Shown piece by piece: positions 15,164 to 22,862 of a stretch of DNA of 30,785 bases (its first letter is position 1; every line of letters begins with the position of its first letter). Source of the DNA: JAJPHT01 sp035526585 (GTDB lineage Archaea > Thermoplasmatota > SW-10-69-26 > JACQPN01 > JAJPHT01); contig DATLCC010000002.1 of NCBI GenBank assembly GCA_035526585.1, forward strand, positions 1 to 30,785, given 5' to 3'. A program made the translations under genes and the position numbers. Below the pieces are notes generated by a model. The model was not told where the DNA came from. It did not search any database and saw nothing but the letters and a program-made list of their open reading frames with translations.

Positions 15164-15760
15164 GTGGACCCCGCCAAGCTGCGCGCCCCCACGCTCTCCG
15201 ACGCGATGCGCAAGCTCCACCCGCACGCGCACCACGTGGATGGCCTCGTGAGCCCGACGCCGGAGCGCGCGATCTTTGGCCCGGCCGCGACGATGCTCTT
15301 CGCGCCGACGCGCGCCGACGTGCCCAAGGATCAGCAGGACTTCGAGCGCCGCCTCACCGAAGCCGCGAGCCGACCGGGAATGGTCCTCGTCGCCGCCGCG
15401 CCGGGCGCCGAAGATGCCGCCATCGTCGGCGGCGTGCGCCTCGCCATGATGGAGGCGCGCGGATACGCCGGCCTCGTCACGACCGCGCGCATGCGTGACT
15501 TCGACGAGGCGCGCGCCACGTCGCTCGCGTGCTGGTGCGGGGGCGAGACGCCGCTCGCGGGCAGCGCGAGCGCCATGCCGGTCGCGGTGAACGTCCCCCT
15601 GGCGCTGGGGAACGCGACCGTCCTTCCGGGCGACTTCGTCTACGCCGGGAGCGCAGGCGTCGTCATCGTGCCTGCGAGGGACGTCGAGCGCGTCCTCGGG
15701 CTCGCGGAGGAGATCGAGGCCGAGGACGCCGCGCGCGTGAGGAAGGCGCGCGGGCGTTAG
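15164..15760 (+). CDS. RraA-like / HMG-CHA aldolase family protein
   Basis: 198 residues from GTG 15164; an in-frame TTG at 15107 would add residues encoded by a simple repeat and is disfavoured. The fold signature is PTLSDAM at the N-terminus, AAIVGGVRLAMMEARGYAG followed by LVTTARMRDFDE, where the R and D of R-x-R-D correspond to the substrate-binding Arg and metal-binding Asp of the family, and PGDFVYAGSAGVVIVPARD near the C-terminus. Members are either divalent-metal 4-hydroxy-4-methyl-2-oxoglutarate/oxaloacetate aldolases or regulators of RNase E; in an archaeon the enzyme role is more likely. It overlaps the convergent lipoprotein gene by four bases. Confidence 0.82.
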   Translation: MDPAKLRAPTLSDAMRKLHPHAHHVDGLVSPTPERAIFGPAATMLFAPTRADVPKDQQDFERRLTEAASRPGMVLVAAAPGAEDAAIVGGVRLAMMEARGYAGLVTTARMRDFDEARATSLACWCGGETPLAGSASAMPVAVNVPLALGNATVLPGDFVYAGSAGVVIVPARDVERVLGLAEEIEAEDAARVRKARGR

Positions 15761-16542
15761 CTCACGGGCCACGCTACCGGAAAGGCGACGTCCGCCTCGT
15801 CCAGGTTCCACGTGCCTGCGATGAGCTGCACCGGCGCGCTTGGCGCTCCGACCATCTCGCGCACCCACGATCCCTCCGGGAGCTGCACGACGCCCGCGCC
15901 GCTCCCGATGCGCGCGTCGTGGAGGCGCGCGTGCCACCGCGCGAGGGCCGACCCGCCCGCGAGCGGCGTGAACTCCATGAACGGCAACGGCGCGCCCTGC
16001 GCGGCGGGCGGCTGCAGCGCGCCGGTGAGCGAGAAGCCCGTGCCGTCGTCGAACGAGAGCGACGCGGTGAGCCGCGCGCCGTCGATCGTCACGAGCGCGT
16101 CGCCATCGTGGACGGGGGCGCCGGCGAGCGCGAGCGACGCGCGCGCGGCGTCGTCCGCGACGAGCGTGTCCCACTTGACGAAGGTCGCGTCGTACCCTTC
16201 CTGCTGGAGCGCGTCGGGCGCCGCCACGGCCGCGTAGTGGCTGCCGTACGCGAGCGGCGTCGCGTTGCGCCCGAACCACGCGCCGCCCGCGCACTGGTAC
16301 GCGTCGAGCTCGACCGCGCCCCGGGGGATGCCCGGCAGGGCGGGGAGGCGCGAGGGGGCGAGCGCGAACCCTTCGGGAAGCCGCGCGGCGAGCGCCGCCT
16401 CGTCCACCGGAACGACCGCGATGACGAACGCGCACCCATCGATGCGCCACGTTCGAGGCGCGACGCCGTCGCTTGCAGGGGCCGCCGGTGCTGCGAGGCA
16501 GCCCGCCAGGGCCAAGGCCAACAGGGGAAGACCTGGCCGCAC
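15757..16542 (-). CDS. Predicted lipoprotein of unknown function
   Basis: 261 residues from a GTG start chosen because it opens a lipoprotein signal (RPGLPLLALALAGC, with the lipobox LAGC at the cleavage site). The mature part has RTWRIDGCAFVIAVVPVDEA then LAARLPEGFALAPS, which recalls proteins of the acetoacetate-decarboxylase-like fold, followed by GAVELDAYQC, GSHYAAVAAP and strands such as GARLTASLSFDDGTGFSLTG. I do not assign a family. It lies downstream of the response regulator gene on the same strand, separated by a 26-base near-perfect palindrome that overlaps its likely promoter. Confidence 0.65.
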   Translation of the reverse strand: MRPGLPLLALALAGCLAAPAAPASDGVAPRTWRIDGCAFVIAVVPVDEAALAARLPEGFALAPSRLPALPGIPRGAVELDAYQCAGGAWFGRNATPLAYGSHYAAVAAPDALQQEGYDATFVKWDTLVADDAARASLALAGAPVHDGDALVTIDGARLTASLSFDDGTGFSLTGALQPPAAQGAPLPFMEFTPLAGGSALARWHARLHDARIGSGAGVVQLPEGSWVREMVGAPSAPVQLIAGTWNLDEADVAFPVAWPVS

Positions 16543-16556
16543 CTGGTGGCATCTGG

Positions 16557-16582
16557 CCGGGACGACGTCAACGTTGTCCCGG
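16557..16582. promoter_or_regulatory. 26-base palindrome upstream of the lipoprotein gene
   Basis: Arms CCGGGAC-G-ACGT and ACGT-T-GTCCCGG face each other around a central CA, with one mismatch per arm (G opposite T). It lies about 15 to 40 bases before the GTG at 16542 and after the stop of the response regulator gene. It could be an operator, or an RNA hairpin ending or attenuating read-through from the regulator gene. Confidence 0.6.
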
Positions 16583-16612
16583 CGAGCGTGGGGCCTTCTT
16601 CCTAGGAGCGCG

Positions 16613-17479
16613 CTACCGCTGGGCGCGGCTGAACGCGGCGTGCGACGCGACGGCGCGGCGGATCGCGTGCACGAAGCGCTCCTCGCTGAGGTCGTCCTTC
16701 CCCAGGAAGTCCGATGCGCCCGCGCGCAGGAATCGCTCGGCCAGCTCCTCGGAGCCGTGCCCGGAGAGGGCGATGACGGGCGCCTGGAGGCCCCCGTCAC
16801 GCAGCGCCCGCATGGCCTCGATGCCGTCCATGTCGGGCAGGAGGTAATCCAGGAGCACGATGTCGGGCGGCCGGTCGCGGATCGCCGCGAGTGCGCTCTT
16901 CAGGTCCTCCGCCTCGTCGATCGTCCAGCCCACGCGACCCAACACCGCCCGCACGGCGGCGCGCGCGATGCTCGTATCGTCCACGACCAGGATGCGCAGC
17001 GCGGCGCTGTCCTCGGGGGCGCCATCGGGCGGGTCGTCGAGGAGCGTCTGGGCGCCCTCCTCTTCTTCCTCTTCGTCCGTGTGTCGTACGCGGCTGCGCA
17101 CGTGCACGCCCGCCTCGCCCAGGCGCAGCGCGTGGCGCACGGCGGCGCGGATGTCGCCGCTCGTGAGCCCTTCCTTCACGAGGAAATCGGACGCGCCCGC
17201 GCGGATGAAGCGGTACGCGACCTCGGTGCTGGAGGCGCCGGTGAGGGCGACGACGGGGGCGGACACGCCCCAGTGGCGCAGCTCGCGCAGGAGGACGAGC
17301 CCGTCGGCGTCAGGGAGCACGAAGTCGAGGATGATGACGTCGAAGCGCGTCTTCCGCGCGAGGTCCAGCCCCGCGTCCGCGGTCGCCGCCTCGGTCACGT
17401 GCCACTCGTGCGTCTCCAGGGCGGCGCGCAGCATCGCCCGCATCGTGTCCGCGTCGTCGACGACGAGGATCTGCTTCAC
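16613..17479 (-). CDS. Double-receiver response regulator (REC-REC)
   Basis: 288 residues with two complete receiver domains and no output domain. REC1 covers about residues 1-120: acids D8/D9, phospho-acceptor D52 (ILDFVLPDADG), T80 and K102 (FLVKEG). REC2 covers about 161-285: D167/D168, D211 (LLDYLLPDMDG), S239 and K261 (FLGKDD). A poly-glutamate linker (TDEEEEEEG) joins them. All phosphorylation residues are intact in both, so each could take phosphate from a histidine kinase, and the protein may act in a phosphorelay or by protein contacts. The GTG at 17479 is chosen because it starts directly on the first strand of REC1 and has GAGGT eight bases upstream. No histidine kinase is in the window. 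Confidence 0.92.
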   Translation of the reverse strand: MKQILVVDDADTMRAMLRAALETHEWHVTEAATADAGLDLARKTRFDVIILDFVLPDADGLVLLRELRHWGVSAPVVALTGASSTEVAYRFIRAGASDFLVKEGLTSGDIRAAVRHALRLGEAGVHVRSRVRHTDEEEEEEGAQTLLDDPPDGAPEDSAALRILVVDDTSIARAAVRAVLGRVGWTIDEAEDLKSALAAIRDRPPDIVLLDYLLPDMDGIEAMRALRDGGLQAPVIALSGHGSEELAERFLRAGASDFLGKDDLSEERFVHAIRRAVASHAAFSRAQR

Positions 17480-17614
17480 GCTCCTTGACCTCGGGGGGAG
17501 GAGATGACCTTGTTGGCGACCAAGGCCCGCCGCTCGACGCTTCCACGCGTTCCGCGGGGGTCCCGCTCGCTTCGTACCCCGGTCCGCGATCCCCCCAGCC
17601 GTCATTCTGACAGT

Positions 17615-17626
17615 GGGACATGTCCC
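17615..17626. promoter_or_regulatory. 12-base perfect palindrome in the divergent gap
   Basis: GGGACATGTCCC lies between the response regulator and the subtilase, which diverge from this 221-base gap. A perfect palindrome of this kind is a plausible binding site for a dimeric regulator. Its GGGAC/GTCCC half-sites recur in the 26-base palindrome on the other side of the regulator gene. The rest of the gap shows no RNA gene or convincing reading frame. Confidence 0.4.
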
Positions 17627-17687
17627 GGAGCGGGCCGACACGGATATCCCCTGGCGTGCGGGTGGCCGGGCGGGCTTTCAGGCCAAC

Positions 17688-17693
17688 GGAGGT
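17688..17693 (+). promoter_or_regulatory. Shine-Dalgarno sequence deciding the subtilase start
   Basis: GGAGGT stands seven bases before the TTG at 17701, an ideal spacing. It selects this TTG over the in-frame ATG at 17620, which would place 27 non-conserved residues before the signal peptide and overlap a palindrome. Confidence 0.7.
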
Positions 17694-17700
17694 ACGAATC

Positions 17701-19857
17701 TTGCGAACTCTCAACCCGTGGAAGATCGGCGTGGCGCTCCTTGCGCTCGCCCTTGCGGCGCCTCTCGGACTCGGTCGCTCGGTCGACGCGTCGATCGACG
17801 CTCCTGACGTCTCGATCGCGGCGTCGCTTGGCCTTCCGACGAACCACTATCTCGTGGGGTTCTACAAGGATCCCTTCCTGAAGGTAGGGCAGACGTACAA
17901 CGGCGCGCGCATCCTTGCGGTCGACCACGACCTCGTCTTCATCCTCGTCGAGGTCAGCGACCCGCCGCTCTTCCAGGCGCGCGCGCAGCTCGACGACAAC
18001 GTCCGCTACGTCGAGTTCGACGACCCGCTCTACGCGCACCTCGACTTCCTGCCCAACGATCCCGGGTACAGCAACGCCGGCCACTACGGCACGAAGAAGG
18101 TCGGCGGCGAAGCGGCGTGGGACCGGACGCTGGGATCCACGAGCGTCAAGGTGGCGATGGTGGACTCGGGCGTCTACCGCAACCACGAAGACCTCGCGGG
18201 CGGCCGGCTCCTCCAGGGCTGGGACTTCACGGCGGGCGACAGCAGCCCCGACGACGAGTCGGGCTGCAGCTATCACGGCTCGCACACGACGGGCACGATG
18301 GGCGCCACGATCAACAACGGCAAAGGCATCGCGGGCATGTCGCAGAGCACGATCCTTCCGGTGAAGGGGCTGTACTACAGCGCGCCCTACTGCACGGCGA
18401 GCGACTCGATGCTCGTGAACGCGCTCAAGTACGCGGGCGACCAGGGCGCGCACATCAGCTCCAACTCGTGGGGCGGCGGCGGCGTGAGCACGACGATCAA
18501 CGATGCGATCCAGTACTCGCACGACCGCGGCGTGATCCACATCGCGGCCGCCGGCAACGACGGCCCGTGCACGAACTGCGTCGGCGAGCCGTGGAAGTCG
18601 AAGGCGTCGATCTCGATCATCGTCGCCTCGACGACCTCGACGGACACGCAGTCGTCCTTCTCGAGCGAAGGCAACGAGATCGACGTCTCGGCGCCCGGCT
18701 CCAACATCTACTCGCTTGGTGGCGGCGTCTCCACATACCAGACGCTCTCGGGCACGTCGATGGCGACGCCTCTGGTGGCGGGCACCGCGGCGCTCATCAA
18801 GGCGCTCCAGCCGTCGTACACGTTCGCGCAGATGAACACCCGCCTCACGACGACGGGCGTCGACCTCGGCCCCGCGGGCTGGGACACCGACTTCGGCTAC
18901 GGCCGCATCAACGCGGACGCCGCGACGAACTTCGGTGGAGCGGCCGCGGCATGCGGTGACGGCCTCGACAACGATGGCGACGGCCTCACCGACTATCCGG
19001 CCGATCCGGGCTGCACGAGCACCGCGGACACGGACGAGACCAACGCGGCCACGGGCTGCACCGGCGGCCCGGCGAACAACTGCTTCGCGAGCGCGACGAG
19101 CGTCGCCGCGGGCGGCGCGACCGTCACCGGCTCGAACGTCGGCGCAAACACCGAGACGGGGGAGCCCTCTCCGTGCGGCGGCCAGGCGGCCACCGTCTGG
19201 TGGATGTGGACCGCCGGCGCCGGCGGGACGGCGACCATCGACACGACGGGCTCGGGCTACGACACCGTCGCGGCGGTCTACACCGGCTCCGCGGTGAACG
19301 GGCTCACGACCGTGGGATGCAACGACGACATCGTGTCCGGCAACACGGCCTCGAAGGTCACGTGGACGGCGACCGCGGGCACGACGTACCGCATCCAGGT
19401 GGGCGGCTACAACGGCGCGACGGGCAGCATCACGCTGAAGCTCACGGCGCCCGCGACGCAGACGTGCGGCACGCCCGCGAACAACAACTTCGGCTGCTCG
19501 ACGGCGGTCGGGAAGCCCTCGACCACGAGCCAGAGCACGAGCGGCGCGACGCTCGAGACGAGCGAGCCGCGCCCGTGCGCCACGATCGGCGGCACGGTGT
19601 GGTTCACGTACACCGCGTCCGCGAGCGGCACCGTGACCATCGACACGTTCACGTCGAACTACGACACGGCGCTCGCGGTGTACACGGGCTCGGCGCTCAC
19701 GGGCCTGACCAACGTGGGCTGCAACGACGACACCGCCGGCAGCGGGAACGGGCTGCAGTCGCGCGTCTCGTTCAGCGCGACGGCCGGCACGACGTACCGC
19801 ATCCAGGCCGGCGGCTACAACGGCGCGACCGGGTCGCTGGTGCTGCACGTCGCGTGA
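17701..19857 (+). CDS. Secreted subtilisin-family serine protease with duplicated C-terminal domains
   Basis: 718 residues from a TTG start. A signal peptide (WKIGVALLALALAAPLG) leads to a propeptide-like segment of about 90 residues, then an S8 catalytic domain: D155 (AMVDSGVYRNHED), H192 (YHGSHTTGTMG), oxyanion N286 (AAAGNDG) and S353 (SGTSMATPLVAGTAAL). At about residues 417-440 is a Cys-bounded calcium-loop motif (CGDGLDNDGDGLTDYP, then DPGC). Two related domains of about 125 residues follow, at about 455-580 and 590-718, each ending with ATAGTTYRIQ, GGYNGATGS and carrying VGCNDD, as in bacterial pre-peptidase C-terminal or jelly-roll domains that bind the cell surface or substrate. No membrane anchor is seen, so it is likely released. 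Confidence 0.93.
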   Translation: MRTLNPWKIGVALLALALAAPLGLGRSVDASIDAPDVSIAASLGLPTNHYLVGFYKDPFLKVGQTYNGARILAVDHDLVFILVEVSDPPLFQARAQLDDNVRYVEFDDPLYAHLDFLPNDPGYSNAGHYGTKKVGGEAAWDRTLGSTSVKVAMVDSGVYRNHEDLAGGRLLQGWDFTAGDSSPDDESGCSYHGSHTTGTMGATINNGKGIAGMSQSTILPVKGLYYSAPYCTASDSMLVNALKYAGDQGAHISSNSWGGGGVSTTINDAIQYSHDRGVIHIAAAGNDGPCTNCVGEPWKSKASISIIVASTTSTDTQSSFSSEGNEIDVSAPGSNIYSLGGGVSTYQTLSGTSMATPLVAGTAALIKALQPSYTFAQMNTRLTTTGVDLGPAGWDTDFGYGRINADAATNFGGAAAACGDGLDNDGDGLTDYPADPGCTSTADTDETNAATGCTGGPANNCFASATSVAAGGATVTGSNVGANTETGEPSPCGGQAATVWWMWTAGAGGTATIDTTGSGYDTVAAVYTGSAVNGLTTVGCNDDIVSGNTASKVTWTATAGTTYRIQVGGYNGATGSITLKLTAPATQTCGTPANNNFGCSTAVGKPSTTSQSTSGATLETSEPRPCATIGGTVWFTYTASASGTVTIDTFTSNYDTALAVYTGSALTGLTNVGCNDDTAGSGNGLQSRVSFSATAGTTYRIQAGGYNGATGSLVLHVA

Positions 19858-19864
19858 CGGAGGG

Positions 19865-19918
19865 CAAGGCAAGGGCAAGGGCTCGCGTAACCGTATGGTT
19901 ACGCATCCCTTGCCCTTG
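19865..19918. terminator. Large hairpin between convergent genes (GTAACC/GGTTAC repeat, copy 1)
   Basis: The core GCGTAACC-GTAT-GGTTACGC (19885-19904) is a perfect 8-base stem with a four-base loop. Outer arms AAGGGCAAGGG and CCCTTGCCCTT extend it, making a hairpin of nearly 50 bases. It fills the gap between the subtilase stop and the convergent thioesterase stop, so it can act as a two-way terminator. A diverged copy of the whole layout lies at 30513-30554 upstream of atpD. Confidence 0.65.
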
Positions 19919-19930
19919 CGCCTGCGCGCG

Positions 19931-20395
19931 TCACTCGGGCAACAGCCCCTCGAGCGCGCGCGGCAGCGTCGCGTAGCCCATGCGCTGCATGAACTCCGCG
20001 CGGCCGGGGAGCGCGAACTCGCGCCGCAGCCGCGCGACCGGCGCGCCCTTCGCCTCCGCGGCCTCGACGCTCACTGCGCGCGACTGCGCGTCCCAGCGGC
20101 CGGCGATGGTCAGCGTCTCGCCCACGGGGACCCACCGTAGCGTCTCGATCGCGCCCGTCATCGTCGGGAGCCCGATGCGCCCGAGCCTCGCGAAGACGGA
20201 CCAGTTCGCCGTCTCCAGCATGGCGAGGTACAGGAGGCCGCTGTGCAGGCGCTCGGGCGCGCCCTGGTGCTCAGGGCGCACGACGAGGCGCGTCCGCGCG
20301 CCCTCCGGGGTGGCCTCGAACTGCAGCCGCAGCCCGATCGGGTTCTCCGGGCCGCAGCCGATGCACAGGTTCGCGGGGTCGTTGTCCAGCATCAT
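19931..20395 (-). CDS. Hotdog-fold thioesterase (PaaI-like)
   Basis: 154 residues. The N-terminal NLCIGCGPENPIGLRLQFEA is the usual opening of hotdog proteins of the PaaI/YbgC-like group (C-x-x-C-G-x-x-N-P-x-G-L). The central helix follows as GAPERLHSGLLYLAMLETAN, where H replaces the commoner HGG, and the strands continue as AIETLRWVPVGETLTIAG. The C-terminal ARLRREFALPG also fits. Family members hydrolyse acyl-CoA thioesters, but the catalytic Asp or Glu of the hotdog helix is only plausible (the E in LETAN). A CATAAG element at 20419-20424 is about 26 bases before the start, so the transcript would be leaderless. Confidence 0.82.
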   Translation of the reverse strand: MMLDNDPANLCIGCGPENPIGLRLQFEATPEGARTRLVVRPEHQGAPERLHSGLLYLAMLETANWSVFARLGRIGLPTMTGAIETLRWVPVGETLTIAGRWDAQSRAVSVEAAEAKGAPVARLRREFALPGRAEFMQRMGYATLPRALEGLLPE

Positions 20396-20492
20396 CGCGA
20401 TGGGCAGGGGCCACGGGGCTTATGGCGCATCGCCCCGACCTGGGCAGGAATGGGGAGAACCCTTCATCCCGAGGACGACATTCTTTCTCTCG

Positions 20493-21023
20493 ATGAGAGA
20501 GCAAGCGACATTGGGCGGCGGGTGCTTCTGGTGCCTGGAAGCCGTCTACGAGCAGCTCGAAGGCGTGGAGAAGGTCGTGAGCGGGTACGCGGGCGGGCAC
20601 GTGCCGAAGCCCACGTACCAGCAGGTGTGCGACGAGACGACCGGCCACGCCGAGGTCGTGCAGGTCACGTTCGACCCGCGCGTCACGACGTACCGGCAGA
20701 TCCTCGAGGTCTTCTTCACGATCCACGATCCCACGACGCTCGACCGCCAGGGGAACGACGAAGGCACGCAGTACCGCAGCGCGATCTTCTGGCACACGCC
20801 GGAGCAGAAGGCGACGGCGCAGGACGTCATGCAGACGTTCGCGCGCGAGGCGTGGGGGGACAAGCTCACGACCGAGCTCGAGCCGATGAAGGAGTTCTGG
20901 CCCGCCGAAAGCTATCACCAGGGATACTTCCGCAACAACCCCGGCCAAGGCTACTGCCGCGCGGTCGTCGCGCCGAAGGTCGCGAAGTTCCGGAAGACGT
21001 GGGAAAAGAAGCTCAAAGCCTGA
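20493..21023 (+). CDS. msrA: Peptide-methionine (S)-S-oxide reductase
   Basis: 176 residues, complete MsrA, which repairs oxidised methionine using thioredoxin. The active-site motif GGGCFWCLEAVYEQLEGV has the nucleophilic C11. Other family marks are SGYAGGHVPKPTYQQVCDET, TGHAEVVQVTFDP, FFTIHDPTTLDRQGNDEGTQ followed by YRSAIF, and AESYHQGYFRNNPGQGYC, whose Cys can resolve the disulfide. ATG at 20493 is chosen because it begins four residues before the first strand. It is divergent from the thioesterase across a 97-base gap and is followed closely by the DUF5654 gene. Confidence 0.96.
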   Translation: MREQATLGGGCFWCLEAVYEQLEGVEKVVSGYAGGHVPKPTYQQVCDETTGHAEVVQVTFDPRVTTYRQILEVFFTIHDPTTLDRQGNDEGTQYRSAIFWHTPEQKATAQDVMQTFAREAWGDKLTTELEPMKEFWPAESYHQGYFRNNPGQGYCRAVVAPKVAKFRKTWEKKLKA

Positions 21024-21039
21024 GCGCGATGCGCGCGCG

Positions 21040-21372
21040 ATGGCCCGCAAGATCCCGATCGACCCGAAGAAGCTCGTCCGCGACAGCCTAGCCTTCCAGC
21101 GAGAGGTCCTCGAGAAGATGAGCGCGCTCGCGACCGCCGCGTTCGGCCTCGTCGCGGCGCTTGCGTGGAACAACGCGATCCAGGCGGTCTTCGCCCGCTT
21201 CTGGGCGCCTGGCGACAGGCACGCCATCCTGCCATTGCTCGGCTACGCCGCGCTCGTCACGATCGTCGCCGTCCTCATCATCCTGTGGATCGGACGCATC
21301 GCGGGGCGCCTCAAGCACCTCGCCGAGACGCAGGACGAGCACAAGGCGCACGCGACCGAGGGAAGCACATAA
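21040..21372 (+). CDS. DUF5654 family small membrane protein
   Basis: 110 residues. LAFQREVLEKMSALATAAFG followed by LVAALAWNNAIQAVF is the recognisable DUF5654 core: an amphipathic N-terminal helix, then a membrane segment containing GLVAALAWN. A second membrane segment follows at about residues 66-86 (LLGYAALVTIVAVLIILWIG), then a charged tail (KHLAETQDEHKAH). The family is mostly archaeal and of unknown function. The gene starts 16 bases after msrA and may share its transcript. Confidence 0.8.
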   Translation: MARKIPIDPKKLVRDSLAFQREVLEKMSALATAAFGLVAALAWNNAIQAVFARFWAPGDRHAILPLLGYAALVTIVAVLIILWIGRIAGRLKHLAETQDEHKAHATEGST

Positions 21373-21374
21373 GG
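21366..21374 (+). promoter_or_regulatory. TATA-like element of the FEN-1 gene
   Basis: CACATAAGG is centred 26 bases before the GTG at 21396 and overlaps the end of the DUF5654 gene. It predicts a leaderless transcript and supports the GTG start. Confidence 0.55.
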
Positions 21375-21395
21375 GATGACGACCCTCGCCGCGAC

Positions 21396-22310
21396 GTGGG
21401 CATCGCAGCGCTCCGCAAGGTCCTCAACCCGCAGCCCGTCGAGTTGTCCCACTTTGCGAAGAAGACCGTAGCCGTCGACGCGGACAACCTCCTCTGGAGC
21501 TTCGTCACCGCCTTCGCGACCACGGGCGAGCAGCCGGTCGGCCCCTCGGGCGAGCCGATCGGCCACCTCCTCGGGCTCGCGGGCCGCCTGAAGCTCTACG
21601 CGCAGCATGGCATCCGGAGCGCGTGGATCTACGACGGGGAGCAGCCCAAGATGAAGGAGGCCACGCTCGCCGAGCGCGCCGCCCGCATCGAGGAGGACCA
21701 GACGATCGCCCTGACGGACGCGCAGATCGCCGAGTCGAAGAGGGTCCTCACCGCGCTTGGGATCCCGTGGATCGTGGCGCCCGGGGAAAGCGACCCGCAG
21801 TGCGCGGCGCTCGTGAGGAGCGGCGTGGCCTATGCCGCCGTGACTCAGGATTACGATATCGCGCTCCACGGCGCGCCCCGCGCGGGCCGCAACCTCACGG
21901 GCTCGAAGACGCGCAAGCCCGAGCTGCTCGACCTCGAGGTGAGCCTCGCAGCGGCCGGCCTCACGCGCGCGCAGCTCATCGACGCGGCCATCCTCATCGG
22001 CACCGACTACAACGCCGGATTCCCCGGCATCGGCCCCGTGAAGGCCGTGAAGCTCATCCAGAAGCACGGCGAGCTCCACGGCGCGCTCGCCGCCATCGGC
22101 GCGACGCTCGCCGAGGCCGAGGACATCCGCGCGCTCTTCCTCGCGCACCCCGTCGACGCCGCGTACCAGCCGAAGTGGCGCGCGCCCGACGGCGGAAAGG
22201 CCGCCGACATCCTGGAGGCGGCCGGGCTGAGCCGCGCGCGGGGCGAGGAGCTCGCGCGCGCGGTCGCGCCGGCGGCGCCCAGCGCCCAGCGCGCGCTCGG
22301 GGACTTCTGA
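21396..22310 (+). CDS. fen: Flap endonuclease FEN-1
   Basis: 304 residues from GTG. FEN-1 removes 5' flaps during Okazaki-fragment maturation and repair. The N-terminal VGIAALRKVLNP and VAVDADNLLW (first catalytic Asp), YDGEQPKMKEATLAER, IVAPGESDPQCAAL (E with D where most relatives have E-x-E), TQDYDIALHGAPRAGRNLTG (two Asp) and LIGTDYNAGFPGIGPVKAVK (the last Asp and the helix-hairpin-helix) are all present, so the two-metal site is intact. It is shorter than most archaeal FEN-1 proteins (about 330-340). The C-terminus is QRALGDF-stop, a PCNA-interacting (PIP) motif cut to one aromatic residue at the very end. Confidence 0.95.
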   Translation: MGIAALRKVLNPQPVELSHFAKKTVAVDADNLLWSFVTAFATTGEQPVGPSGEPIGHLLGLAGRLKLYAQHGIRSAWIYDGEQPKMKEATLAERAARIEEDQTIALTDAQIAESKRVLTALGIPWIVAPGESDPQCAALVRSGVAYAAVTQDYDIALHGAPRAGRNLTGSKTRKPELLDLEVSLAAAGLTRAQLIDAAILIGTDYNAGFPGIGPVKAVKLIQKHGELHGALAAIGATLAEAEDIRALFLAHPVDAAYQPKWRAPDGGKAADILEAAGLSRARGEELARAVAPAAPSAQRALGDF

Positions 22311-22348
22311 GCGCAGGCTTCTTCTCCACAGCTGCCTCTGCGCGCCTT

Positions 22349-22828
22349 GTGCGTCCGCTTCTTGCGATGCTGCTGCTCATCCCGCTGGCCGGGTGCACGC
22401 GCCCCATCTGCTACGCAATGGACTGCGAGTACGAGTACGACGGAGTCATCGAGACCGCGATCGCGCAGGCGACCTGGAACGAGACGCGCGCTCGCGACGG
22501 GCTGGCACAGGCGGGCGCGAACGTCTCGGGCCCGCCAGGGCGCCCCGAAGGCGCATGGCCCGATGGGAGCCGCGCGACGCTCATGAACGGAGGCGCCGGT
22601 GTCGTCACGCTCGTGAGCTTCGCGCCGCAGGGACCGAGAGGCTCGTACACCAGCGGCGAGCTCGAACGCAAGGGGGCGCGCGAGTGCCCGCATTGGACGG
22701 AGACGTTCGAGCGCGAGCGCGCGGACCTCACGAGCGCCACCGGGTGGAGCTGGACCCTGCTGCGCGGGTGCGGCGCGTCGCACGTCATCACGCCGCCGCC
22801 GATGCCGGGCGAGGAAAGCGCTCCGTAG
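22349..22828 (+). CDS. Small predicted lipoprotein
   Basis: 159 residues from GTG, giving a lipoprotein signal RPLLAMLLLIPLAGC; ATG at 22367 is an alternative with a shorter signal. The mature protein has several Cys (RPICYAMDCEYEYDG, ARECPHWTETF, LLRGCGASH), suggesting disulfides outside the cell, and ends in a Pro-rich tail. No family is recognised. It ends 34 bases before the sialidase-like lipoprotein gene, so the two lipoproteins may be cotranscribed. Confidence 0.65.
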   Translation: MRPLLAMLLLIPLAGCTRPICYAMDCEYEYDGVIETAIAQATWNETRARDGLAQAGANVSGPPGRPEGAWPDGSRATLMNGGAGVVTLVSFAPQGPRGSYTSGELERKGARECPHWTETFERERADLTSATGWSWTLLRGCGASHVITPPPMPGEESAP

Positions 22829-22862
22829 GCGCCTTTTTCCTCTCGCCTGCGCTTCGCCCCGC

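Noticed and set aside
15164..15760. RNase E inhibitor RraA as function
   Set aside because: The R and D residues of the aldolase site are kept and archaea do not have a typical RNase E; the fold name is kept without the regulatory role.
14117..16552. 811-codon open frame on the minus strand
   Set aside because: It runs antisense to the NHL propeller and RraA-like genes, is dominated by Arg, Ala and Gly with no domain, and results from the high-GC third positions of the real genes.
17480..17700. Possible tRNA or small RNA gene in the 221-base divergent gap
   Set aside because: No cloverleaf arms, no T-loop GGTTC-type sequence and no long stem were found; only the 12-base palindrome and the Shine-Dalgarno sequence stand out.
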